Source: Cytophagales bacterium
GTDB taxonomy: Bacteria; Bacteroidota; Bacteroidia; Cytophagales; Cyclobacteriaceae
NCBI GenBank assembly: GCA_022360015.1
Contig: JAKSDQ010000003.1
Coordinates: 1 to 64,000, forward strand
DNA: 64,000 nucleotides
Direction: 5' to 3'
Part shown: positions 55,946 through 64,000 of the stretch, piece by piece
How positions within the stretch are numbered: position 1 is the first letter of the stretch
Layout: each line of letters opens with the position of its first letter
The notes under the pieces: generated by a model
The model's database searches: none
What the model was told of the DNA's origin: nothing
The model's input: only the letters and a program-made list of their open reading frames with translations
Made by a program: the position numbers and the translations under genes

Positions 55946-57379
55946 TCAGTTACGGGGTTTATCAATGTGCGCATATCCCCAGGGCGACCGTTGAGGTCGC
56001 ATCAGCATGGCATTGGCCTCATCGTCATCACGAAATTTTTCATGGGCCGGATCCCAGTAAAGCTTTCTGGATAGTTTCATCGCTATATGACTTATCAGGC
56101 ACACGGTGCAGGTTCTGTGTCCCATTTCAGCCGGTGAAATAGGCTCTTTCCTGGTTTTGATACAATCCAGCCAGTTACCGTGCTGATCTTCGCTTTTATA
56201 AAGATGGATTTCGTTTTTCTTTATTGCTGAAGTCAGGATGTCACGGTTACTGGCATCCAGCGCCTTACTGCTCTTTTCTTTGGAAACCGGATCGCTGGCA
56301 GTAGCTGAGTAGCTGCCTCGTGAAACAAAAATCCATCCTTCGGTTCCTTCATACCTGATACCATTGGTGTAACCTCCTGTAATATACATTGATAGGTCAT
56401 TTTCATACCTGGCTTTAACCATAAAATCCCCGTGTACATCCCACAATCCGGATTTTGGAAATTCGGCCACAGCCTGAACCTCCACCGGGCCAGTATACTC
56501 CGTATCCATTCCCCAATGCGCTGAGTCTATGTGATGCTGGCCCCATCCTGTAATCATACCTGCCCCAAACTGCTCACACCTGAGCCAACCCGGCCTGGAA
56601 AAACCATTTTGGGGATGTACCCTCATCTCCGTATAGTATGCTTCCGGTGTGGATCCTAACCACATATCATAATCCAGGTTTTTCGGTACGGGCATCTCCG
56701 GAGCTTCAGGGCCCGACGGATCCCCCGGAAGACCAATTTTTACAGTGTGTAATTTACCTATTCTTCCATTCCTGACTAATTCAGCCGCGATTCTGAATTG
56801 CGGTGTAGATCGTTGCTGTGTACCCACCTGCAGAATTACACCTTGCTGCTTAATAGCGTCACTTAAGGCCCTGCCCTCGGCTACTGTCAATGAGGTGGGC
56901 TTCTGCAAATAGATATCCTTACCCTGAAGCGCCGCCTCAATAGCCGGACGCGCATGCCAATGATCAGGGGTACTTATAATGACAGCATCCAGGTCTTTAT
57001 CGAGCAGCATCTCCCGGTAATCCTGATGCATTTTTACATCGACATACTTCTTTTTACCCTTTTTATCCGAATACCATTTTTCCACATATTCCTTACCCAA
57101 TTGCGCCCTTTTGCTATCCACATCACTCACCGCTATCACCCTGCTCACATCGTGCTTCAAGGTTTCCGGCAAATCGTGACTTCGCGCTATTCGCCCAAAC
57201 CCGATCTGTCCGATATTAATTTTATTACTCGGAGCATTTTTACCAAATACCGTTGACGGTACAATGGCAGGCATAAAAACCGCCCCTGTCATACCAATCG
57301 CAGACTTCTTCAGACAATCCCTCCTACTCATCACCTGCCCCACCCGCGATTTTTCAAATTTCTTAAGTTCTCTTCTCAT
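55946..57379 (-). CDS. Gfo/Idh/MocA-family oxidoreductase with Tat signal
   Basis: The 477-aa protein carries SRRDCLKKSAIGMTGAVFMP, a twin-arginine signal starting near Met17; ATG at 57331 may be the real start. The Rossmann part has INIGQIGFGRIARSHD, IAVSDVD, IISTPDHWHA and LQKPTSLTVAEGR, the EKP-like motif with Gln. It resembles family members that act on myo-inositol or sugar derivatives, but the substrate is unknown. It is separated from the next lipoprotein gene by 31 bp, so the two are probably co-transcribed. Confidence 0.9.
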   Translation of the reverse strand: MRRELKKFEKSRVGQVMSRRDCLKKSAIGMTGAVFMPAIVPSTVFGKNAPSNKINIGQIGFGRIARSHDLPETLKHDVSRVIAVSDVDSKRAQLGKEYVEKWYSDKKGKKKYVDVKMHQDYREMLLDKDLDAVIISTPDHWHARPAIEAALQGKDIYLQKPTSLTVAEGRALSDAIKQQGVILQVGTQQRSTPQFRIAAELVRNGRIGKLHTVKIGLPGDPSGPEAPEMPVPKNLDYDMWLGSTPEAYYTEMRVHPQNGFSRPGWLRCEQFGAGMITGWGQHHIDSAHWGMDTEYTGPVEVQAVAEFPKSGLWDVHGDFMVKARYENDLSMYITGGYTNGIRYEGTEGWIFVSRGSYSATASDPVSKEKSSKALDASNRDILTSAIKKNEIHLYKSEDQHGNWLDCIKTRKEPISPAEMGHRTCTVCLISHIAMKLSRKLYWDPAHEKFRDDDEANAMLMRPQRSPWGYAHIDKPRN

Positions 57380-57401
57380 ATTTTAATTTAATTTATCAAT
57401 A

Positions 57402-57438
57402 CTATCCATATCCACCACCCCCTCCCTCACACCCAAAC
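57402..57438. repeat. G/T-rich tail after the PmoA/ThuA gene stop
   Basis: On the minus strand the TGA stop is followed by GAGTTTGGGTGTGAGGGAGG and more G runs. The words are shared with the tails at 10896-10952 and 59530-59626. Confidence 0.5.
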
Positions 57439-59436
57439 TCACTCTCCAATCGGTATTTTGAGCGCCCAACCAATACCCCCCAACAGGTGCCTGACAAATG
57501 TGGGATCAGAATAGTGCTCCGGTTTATGCCCAAGGGCTGTGTACCACAGTCTGCCACCATCAAAATAGTGATACCAGGTAAGGGGAAATAAATCACCAAA
57601 AACTTCGCCCGGGTATCCATCGTTTTTTTCGTCCTTCACAGTTGTTAAATCTGCTGCCAGCAACACATTAATCCCGGGATTAAGATGCTTGAGGTAGTAA
57701 CACTCGTCGTCCTTTATTTTCCAGACTTCGGGCAGAAAGTTGGTGGAAGGGTGATATTTATTCAATACCTTCACGTCAAAATCCTGCCTTGGGGGATGTC
57801 TGTGAAACTTTCCGCCCACGACCTTCCAGAACCAGGGCCAATCACGCTCAGAACCACAGGCAGAATGAATGCCGACAAAGGCCCCTCCGGATTGGATGTA
57901 GCGCTTGAAGACGTCTTTTTGTTCCTGGGTATCAAATGCTTCATTGTTGGTATTGGAAAAAATCAGGGCATCATAACGGGCCATGTTTTCTTCAGTAAAC
58001 ACCCCGGGATCTGCTGATGTATCCACCAGAAAGCCATTTTCTTCACCCATTTTTTTGATTGCCTCAACACTGTGAGGGATGTTTTCATGTACATAACCCT
58101 TCCCGTTTTTGGTGTATACCAGCACCCTTTTGGGTTCTTCTCCCATATCGTATAATTCGACTTTCACCACCGGCGGACAGGCCAGATCCTGCCAGTAGTT
58201 CTCAGCACTTCTGACATCGATCGCTCCGTCGTAAACCATCATGCGGTACCTCAACCTGTAGTTTTTACCCGGTTCCATAACCCAGTCGCGATCCTGGGTG
58301 GGGTTAAAATTAAAAAAAACATTTTCCTTACCATCATTAGCTCCTACCGGCCAGATTCGTAATTGCTCGGGAAAATTAAAGTTGGCAGGATGTGTCATAA
58401 ATAAAATACCAGAGGTCCCTGCGATCGATGGCCCCCTCACATCACACCACCGGGCCCTGGTGCCATTACCGTCAGCCTTGCCTTTCCCTTGCGAAGTCAT
58501 CAGCCGGGCATTTTGGTCATCCCATTTCTCTGTAGCACGGAAACCAAACCCTTCGTACCGGTATTTTTTGATGGTTAAAGGACTTGTGGTGGCACAATTC
58601 ATGGTTGAGATAAAATCTATCAGCCACACTTTGTTATCAGGATCGGAATTCCATACGCGAATATCTACTTGTTCGTTCAGGGCCACCTGCGAACCTCCGG
58701 GCGTAGGTGCTTTTAAGTCAATATGTTCATGCAAAGCGGTAATTCTGGCAAAAACATCCCCTTGAACCTGCGAGGTTACAGATTTTACCCTCACAGTACC
58801 TTCTTCTTTGATAAGGTTCCAGAAATCAATTTCCCGCCCCTGAAATTCGGTTTTGGTCCATGGGTTCCAGATACCGTAGTGATGATAATGATCGGGTGGC
58901 TGAATACGGGTAAGAATTTCTCCCTCAGGCGACTTCAACGGGTGAATGTAGCCTCCCCGGGCGTAAAGTTCGTCCACACCTTCGGGAACAGGGGTTATCC
59001 CATACTGATAGGTTAAGACATCTTTCCCTCCGATTTTTACTTTAATAGCCTCACCCACATCTTGTAAAGCCACTTTAGAATTATTATTCTTATCATCACG
59101 AGGTATGGATCTTAACTCAAATTCACGTACCGTTCCCGCAGCGGTTTTTCCATCCAATATCCACCACAGCCTGTCCTGATAGCCCGGTTCTATTTGAGAA
59201 GCCACTTCCCTGCTGGCACGGTCGGTAGTTTCTACCAGTTGCAGATCGTAAGTGCCGGTTCTCAAAAAAACCCCCGAGAGGTCCGCAGATACAGGCGTAT
59301 CGACCCTGTCATACTGCCCGGCATATACGCGGAATGAAGCTAAAACCCAAGGTTTTTCCTTTGCAGGAGACTTGTGGTGTCCATAACATCCTAATGATGA
59401 AAAAACAAGAATAACTAATACAAATAATTGACTCAT
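57439..59436 (-). CDS. PmoA-like (DUF6807) and ThuA-domain fusion protein
   Basis: The 665-aa protein has a lipoprotein-like start (LVILVFSSLGCYG). The first 400 residues form a PmoA/DUF6807-like beta domain with HHYGIWNPWTKTEF and GFGFRATEKWDD. From about residue 430 there is a ThuA domain (KRVLVYTKNGKGYVHENIPH, FKRYIQSGGAFVGIHSACGS, PLTWYHYFDGGRLWYTALGH), a class I glutamine-amidotransferase-like fold linked to sugar utilisation. It is immediately downstream of susD and upstream of two oxidoreductases, so it probably handles a sugar derivative outside the cytoplasm. Confidence 0.9.
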   Translation of the reverse strand: MSQLFVLVILVFSSLGCYGHHKSPAKEKPWVLASFRVYAGQYDRVDTPVSADLSGVFLRTGTYDLQLVETTDRASREVASQIEPGYQDRLWWILDGKTAAGTVREFELRSIPRDDKNNNSKVALQDVGEAIKVKIGGKDVLTYQYGITPVPEGVDELYARGGYIHPLKSPEGEILTRIQPPDHYHHYGIWNPWTKTEFQGREIDFWNLIKEEGTVRVKSVTSQVQGDVFARITALHEHIDLKAPTPGGSQVALNEQVDIRVWNSDPDNKVWLIDFISTMNCATTSPLTIKKYRYEGFGFRATEKWDDQNARLMTSQGKGKADGNGTRARWCDVRGPSIAGTSGILFMTHPANFNFPEQLRIWPVGANDGKENVFFNFNPTQDRDWVMEPGKNYRLRYRMMVYDGAIDVRSAENYWQDLACPPVVKVELYDMGEEPKRVLVYTKNGKGYVHENIPHSVEAIKKMGEENGFLVDTSADPGVFTEENMARYDALIFSNTNNEAFDTQEQKDVFKRYIQSGGAFVGIHSACGSERDWPWFWKVVGGKFHRHPPRQDFDVKVLNKYHPSTNFLPEVWKIKDDECYYLKHLNPGINVLLAADLTTVKDEKNDGYPGEVFGDLFPLTWYHYFDGGRLWYTALGHKPEHYSDPTFVRHLLGGIGWALKIPIGE

Positions 59437-59529
59437 AAACCTATTTTAATTTTTTTTCTGCCAAACATCGATTCCAAAAGTTAATAAATTTACCCGGACA
59501 AATATCCAAAATCACCCAATATTTCGCCT

Positions 59530-59626
59530 CTATCGTCGCCCAAACCCTCACCCCCCCATCCACCCAAAACATCCCTACAAAACACACACCCACACTCAAA
59601 CCCAAACCCACTCTCCAAACTCGATT
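59530..59626. repeat. G/T-rich tail after susD
   Basis: Read on the minus strand, the stop of susD is followed by GAGTGGGTTTGGGTTTGAGT, then GTGGGTGTGTG and a run of seven G. It shares GAGTGTGGGT and GGGTTTGAGT words with the tail at 10896-10952. Confidence 0.5.
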
Positions 59627-61459
59627 TCAATTATCGACTATTTCTGTTAAAGGAGGCACGTTATTCTCAGCCCCCGGATATCCAAGATTTTGATTAATCC
59701 GGCCTTGTGTATTGGCATTGATCGCACTTGCCGGGATTGGATACAACGAATGGTACGGACTCATGGTGTACTCATCGCCATGAATGGTAAACACCCCCCG
59801 GTTATAAAAATCCGTTTTCTCCATGATCCTATCGTACCAAAAATTGTCCAAATGGAAATTTTCCGGACTATAGCTTTTCCCATTGTAAGCTGCTTTACCC
59901 GTTTTAGCAAAAATGAAAGCCATCCTGGTCAATTCAGTGTTCCGGTTTTCTTCATAGTAAAGTTCCCTGGCCCTTTCGTCAAGGATAGTGCCAATGTTAA
60001 CCTCGGCCGGTGCCATATCGGCAGCGCCTGCACGGTTTCTTACTGCGTTGATATCAGCGGCTGCGCTGCCAGGGTCACCTTTCCAAAAATATGCCTCTGC
60101 TCTGAGCAAATACGTTTCCGCTAACCTGAAAACATACCAGTCCGAATGTCCTCCTGCGGGTTGGACGCTTTCAGGATCAGGTATAAACAGCTTGTAATGT
60201 GGCCATCCGTACCAGTTACGTATGGTATCGGAGCATAGTATGGTTCCCTCGTCATTAAATAGTTGCAGGTTTTGATTGTAGAAGGGATTATCAGCGTCCC
60301 TGAGCGACTCAGCGTTATAGGTAAGATCCTCCATGTTCATCCAGTTACCCGGTGCATGTCTCAGATCATTGGGGTCGGTCCAGATCATCTTGGTGCTATA
60401 TATAACACCGCGATTGCGGCCGATACCTCTGCCAAAAGAAAGCACATGAGGAATTTCGATGTTGGGGCGGTCACTCATGCCATTGGCGCCATCCGGTGTG
60501 TTGATGAATCGCCACCACAACGGTACGGCCTGTCTCATAAGGCTGGTTGTACTTCCTGCACCTTCAAACCCCAACCTGGAAATCACATTCATAATGGCTT
60601 CTGTATTTTCCGGTGTACTTTTGTTCTCCGGCCTGTGCAAATCCCAGATTACATTTTTCGAAGGATCTCCTGCTTCTGCTCCGAAACGTGTTGTCATAAG
60701 GGCATATTTGCCACCATCGATTACATGGCTGGCAGCGGCAATGGCACCATCAAAATCTGCCAAAGCGAGGTTGACCTTTGTTAACAAATGGTTGACGGCT
60801 CCTCTGCTCACCTCCCCCCGGGGTACATCTTCCGGGACCCATTGTGCAGCAAATTCCAAATCTGCTTTCATTTTTTCCAGAATAGTTTCCCTTTCCGCAG
60901 AAGCAAAATCCAACCTCGGTTGTGTGTATTCCCTGAGCAGCAGGGGGACATCTCCAAATTGCTGCGTCAGCCTGTAGTACCTGTATGCTCTGTGAAAGTA
61001 AGCCGTGCCCAATATGTCATTTCTCTCTTCCTCCGATTCGTATGCTGCATCATCGATCCGGGTGATCACCGTATTGGCTAATTTTATTCCTTCATACCAC
61101 TCTCTCCAAAACCAACCTATTCTATTGGTATTGTTACTGTTCAAATTCGCATCGGGCAGTATCAACAGATTCAAATCCTGGGCGGGGCCAGATTTATCGG
61201 TGGTGCCTTCCACAGCCACCTCGGAAAAGATGTTTTCTGTAATCAACGGAGCACCATCCCCATAGTATTCTGCCCTTAAATTGGCCATCGCAGAAGACAA
61301 AATCGCTCGCATACCATTTGCGGAATTGAGCGAATTCTCCGGCGTGAAAAATGACTGCGGATCAGTATCCAAAAAGTCCTCTTCACAACTTGATATGGTT
61401 AGGAACATGAACAAAAACACCAGTAGTAAACCGTACTTTTTAATATTATTTCTTTTCAT
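59627..61459 (-). CDS. SusD/RagB-family nutrient-binding lipoprotein
   Basis: The 610-aa protein has a lipoprotein signal ([19 protein letters not shown]), followed by the SusD N-terminal block [18 protein letters not shown] and the RagB/SusD C-terminal part with [37 protein letters not shown] and [12 protein letters not shown]. It works with the TonB-dependent SusC partner just upstream to bind and pass a glycan to the outer-membrane channel. It begins 25 bp after the susC stop. The glycan cannot be named, but uxaBA nearby suggests a uronate-containing one. Confidence 0.95.
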   Translation of the reverse strand: MKRNNIKKYGLLLVFLFMFLTISSCEEDFLDTDPQSFFTPENSLNSANGMRAILSSAMANLRAEYYGDGAPLITENIFSEVAVEGTTDKSGPAQDLNLLILPDANLNSNNTNRIGWFWREWYEGIKLANTVITRIDDAAYESEEERNDILGTAYFHRAYRYYRLTQQFGDVPLLLREYTQPRLDFASAERETILEKMKADLEFAAQWVPEDVPRGEVSRGAVNHLLTKVNLALADFDGAIAAASHVIDGGKYALMTTRFGAEAGDPSKNVIWDLHRPENKSTPENTEAIMNVISRLGFEGAGSTTSLMRQAVPLWWRFINTPDGANGMSDRPNIEIPHVLSFGRGIGRNRGVIYSTKMIWTDPNDLRHAPGNWMNMEDLTYNAESLRDADNPFYNQNLQLFNDEGTILCSDTIRNWYGWPHYKLFIPDPESVQPAGGHSDWYVFRLAETYLLRAEAYFWKGDPGSAAADINAVRNRAGAADMAPAEVNIGTILDERARELYYEENRNTELTRMAFIFAKTGKAAYNGKSYSPENFHLDNFWYDRIMEKTDFYNRGVFTIHGDEYTMSPYHSLYPIPASAINANTQGRINQNLGYPGAENNVPPLTEIVDN

Positions 61460-61484
61460 TGTTTTTTCATTAGAGGGTTAAACA

Positions 61485-64000
61485 TTACAATGTCACGTTC
61501 AGCCCCAGCGTAAAAAACCGGGGCGTCGATGTAAAACCTGCCGTCCCGTCAATCTCCGAGGGTTCAGGGTCAAACAGATCCCAGTCCGGAGACCAGACTG
61601 CTACATTTCTAATGTTACCGTATACTCTTAAACTTTCTATAGACAACCTATCGAGCATTGTTTGCGGGAAAGTGTAAGACAAAGTGACATTTTGTAACCG
61701 CACAAATGAGTTGTTTCTGTAAACGTTGAAATTCGCGCTCCCCTCACTGGAAAACAAGCGCGCCCAGTCATTGGCAGGGTTTTCCGGTGTCCAGAACGGC
61801 GTTTGAAATGAGTTGGTACGATCAATAAAACCTCTTCTGTTTTTGGCCGCATTAAACGCTCTTCGCATTCCCAGGTGTGAATATACCTCGAAAGAAAAGT
61901 CAATGTTTTTTCTTAATCTAAAGCTATTAACCATGGTCCAGCGAAATCTTGGTTTGGCAAACCCCAGAAATTCGTTATCCTCTATAGTGAAAATGCCATC
62001 GTTGTTTTTGTCCAAAATTCTGAAATCACCGGGTCGAACGCCGTATACATCGGCCTCTTCTTCCTGATCCGACTGCCATACTCCCAACACCTTCTGCCCC
62101 CATATCTCATCAATAGCATGTCCTATAAACCACCGGTTAGCAATATCATCCAACTCATTACCCTCTTCATCCGAATCTCCATACAAACTATTTAATCTGT
62201 TCCTGTTCAGGGAAAAATTAAAGGTTGTATTCCAGGAAAAATTGGGCTTATCGATGTTGCGGGAAGTTACCACCATTTCCAGGCCGTTGTTTTCCAGTTC
62301 TCCCAGGTTAGAGAAAACCGAGGAGAATCCTATGATATTGGGCAGTGCCCTTCGAACAAGCAAATCATTGGTGATCATGTGATACGCATCTACCGAACCT
62401 TCAATTTTGCCTCCCATGAAACTAAAATCAATTCCCAGGTTCCAGGCCCTGGTACGTTCCCACCTGAGTGTCCGGTTTTCCATTTCGAAATTATTCAAGG
62501 TACCTACCAACTGAACATTCCCGGATCCGTCCACAATCAGATTATTGCCGGAACTTAACCTGGACAAGGCCGCATAACGTCCGATTTCACGATTTCCGTT
62601 TTCTCCCCATGACGCTCTCACATTTAGAAAATCTATCGGCTCAAAATCAAAAAATCCTTCTTCCGAAATTACCCAACCACCTGAAACAGAGGGAAAGTTT
62701 GCTCTTTTGTTATCCTGGCCAAAAGCAGAATACCCGTCCCTTCTTATCGTCAGACTCAACAAATACTTGGATTTATAGGAATAGTTCACCCTTGCCATTA
62801 AAGCATCTCCGGTACTTTTTTGGTCATTGCCACTCAGTTCGGGAGCCGTTCCCAATGAAAGATTATGAAAACCCAAATCATCATTGGGTGTAAAGAAAGA
62901 ATTGGTGGTGCGGTCCAAAAATCTTTGGAATTTCTCAGCATATGCCAGCATAGTAACGTTAACAGCATGATCCCCAAATGTTTTATCCCACCTCAGGATA
63001 TTATCAATTTGCCACTCCTGAATTCTCTCGCTTTGCCGGAATGCTTCTCCGGTGATACGTCCGGGATCTTTTGAGGAACGATGGTTTAAAAACACATTCC
63101 ATTCGTACCTGTTAACAAAGGCAAACTCATACGAAAAGCCTAATGGAAGTGCTATCTTGGCGTACATACGGGAGTTTAATGTGTTGAATTCCTCAATACG
63201 GTCAGTAAAAGTTCTTGCCAGAAAAGCATTTCGTGAAACGCCCGGATCGTCATGAGGACTAAGCCTGATATTACCTTCATCGTCGAACTCAGAACCCCAG
63301 GGGGAAGAGCGGGATATCTCACCGGCATTGGCAGCCACCGAACCTTCATCCCTGTTAGCAAATTGGGCATTTATCCCCACAGTAATGAAATCATTTATCT
63401 TTCCTTCAATATTTAAACGGGTACGAATGGTTCCAAATTCACGCCCAACTACGATGCCCTCATTATTCATCCTACCGATAGACCAAAAGTATTTTAATGA
63501 TTCACTGCCGCCTGATAAATTAACGTTCAGGTCACTGCGTAATCCGGTTTGGATGATTTTATCATACCAGTCGATACTTCTACCTGCCAGGTAATTCTCG
63601 ATTTCTATATCCTGAAAACCTATTCTATTCAACCAGGCCACTGTGGGGTCACCGGATGCGCCATCATAAGCCAGCCATTGATCCAGGGTTACACCGGGTG
63701 GAAGGTTGTCAGGGTTATCGAATCTTCCGGGGGTGTCTTCAATAGTTCCAGCGTTAATGCTCTTGAAAACCTCTACCCTCCAATCGACATAGCCTTGTGC
63801 GTCGTAGGGAAGCTCCCTGAAGGAGTCTCTGGCCAGTCCTACGCTTGCATTGACCGTAACTCTCGGCTTGCCTTGTTGCCCCCTTTTCGTAGTAATAAGA
63901 ATTACACCATTTGACCCGCGGGCGCCGTAAACTGCCGCAGAGCTGGCATCTTTCATCACATCCACCTTGTCAATATCATTAGGATTGATGTCAGAAAGAT
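61485..64000 (-). CDS. SusC/RagA-family TonB-linked outer-membrane receptor (5' end outside window)
   Basis: The frame is open to the right window edge, so the N-terminus is missing. The visible 838 residues include the plug signature [20 protein letters not shown] and [16 protein letters not shown], then beta-barrel strands with repeated aromatic edges, ending [17 protein letters not shown]. This is the standard SusC end. It imports a glycan across the outer membrane with energy from TonB. It is the first gene visible of a minus-strand cluster with susD, PmoA/ThuA and oxidoreductases. Confidence 0.95.
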   Translation of the reverse strand, partial: LSDINPNDIDKVDVMKDASSAAVYGARGSNGVILITTKRGQQGKPRVTVNASVGLARDSFRELPYDAQGYVDWRVEVFKSINAGTIEDTPGRFDNPDNLPPGVTLDQWLAYDGASGDPTVAWLNRIGFQDIEIENYLAGRSIDWYDKIIQTGLRSDLNVNLSGGSESLKYFWSIGRMNNEGIVVGREFGTIRTRLNIEGKINDFITVGINAQFANRDEGSVAANAGEISRSSPWGSEFDDEGNIRLSPHDDPGVSRNAFLARTFTDRIEEFNTLNSRMYAKIALPLGFSYEFAFVNRYEWNVFLNHRSSKDPGRITGEAFRQSERIQEWQIDNILRWDKTFGDHAVNVTMLAYAEKFQRFLDRTTNSFFTPNDDLGFHNLSLGTAPELSGNDQKSTGDALMARVNYSYKSKYLLSLTIRRDGYSAFGQDNKRANFPSVSGGWVISEEGFFDFEPIDFLNVRASWGENGNREIGRYAALSRLSSGNNLIVDGSGNVQLVGTLNNFEMENRTLRWERTRAWNLGIDFSFMGGKIEGSVDAYHMITNDLLVRRALPNIIGFSSVFSNLGELENNGLEMVVTSRNIDKPNFSWNTTFNFSLNRNRLNSLYGDSDEEGNELDDIANRWFIGHAIDEIWGQKVLGVWQSDQEEEADVYGVRPGDFRILDKNNDGIFTIEDNEFLGFAKPRFRWTMVNSFRLRKNIDFSFEVYSHLGMRRAFNAAKNRRGFIDRTNSFQTPFWTPENPANDWARLFSSEGSANFNVYRNNSFVRLQNVTLSYTFPQTMLDRLSIESLRVYGNIRNVAVWSPDWDLFDPEPSEIDGTAGFTSTPRFFTLGLNVTL

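Overview
The window looks like a chromosome segment of a Bacteroidota member, probably from the Cytophagia side. The signs are a SusC/SusD pair, a secreted protein with a type B type IX secretion (gliding-motility) C-terminal domain, DUF4494 and GldG/ABC-permease type proteins, a b558-type succinate dehydrogenase, and several promoters of the Bacteroidetes form (TTTG, about 19 nt, TAnnTTTG). Shine-Dalgarno signals are weak throughout. The species cannot be named from sequence reading alone.

Layout. (1) 1-3170 is an AT-rich accessory island. It holds the tail of an IS3 transposase, then three tightly packed genes (an unknown 223-aa protein, an unknown protein of about 207 aa, and a ComEC-like metallo-beta-lactamase-fold hydrolase). 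The island stops at the 3' end of a tRNA-Glu gene. (2) 3.3-13 kb is housekeeping: GAPDH, a four-gene NAD-salvage operon (pncB, prs, Nudix, pncA), yebC, a DMT exporter, a truncated nitroreductase, bcp, lolD and sucC. (3) 13-25 kb has an S9 peptidase fused to a SUMF1-like domain, a metzincin-like lipoprotein with HEAT repeats, sdhCAB, and a large T9SS cargo protein followed by a decayed second copy of its sorting domain. (4) 25-30 kb has fabD, folK, sppA, bioB and an OmpA lipoprotein. (5) 30.3-33 kb is a decay zone: a LolA-like fragment, a frameshifted TlpA-DUF3738 gene and a wrecked ABC permease, mixed with palindromic repeats. (6) 33-46.6 kb has a GAF histidine kinase, DUF4494, an RlmL-like methyltransferase, a membrane patatin, fused isobutyryl-CoA mutase (icmF), OsmC, an RsiV-like lipoprotein, DUF2721, a pair of related secreted proteins (one broken) and a MOSC protein. 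(7) 46.7-64 kb is a carbohydrate region: uxaB-uxaA for galacturonate/tagaturonate, two LacI regulators, three Gfo/Idh/MocA oxidoreductases, a PmoA-like/ThuA fusion, and susD-susC running off the window edge.

How parts fit together. The NAD operon recycles nicotinamide and nicotinate using its own PRPP supply. A near-identical palindrome (TGMAATCGATTGCA) lies in both divergent intergenic regions beside the two lacI genes, which suggests LacI control of the uronate genes and of the oxidoreductase cluster. sucC, sdhCAB and icmF feed the succinyl-CoA/succinate node.

The most unusual non-coding signal is a family of five intergenic hairpins. Each is built from a 15-nt arm that is itself a perfect odd palindrome (AGTCATAGTATGACT), a 3-nt loop, and the complementary arm. 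One copy shows paired changes in both arms. The best candidate for an undescribed functional system is the three-gene MBL cassette beside tRNA-Glu.
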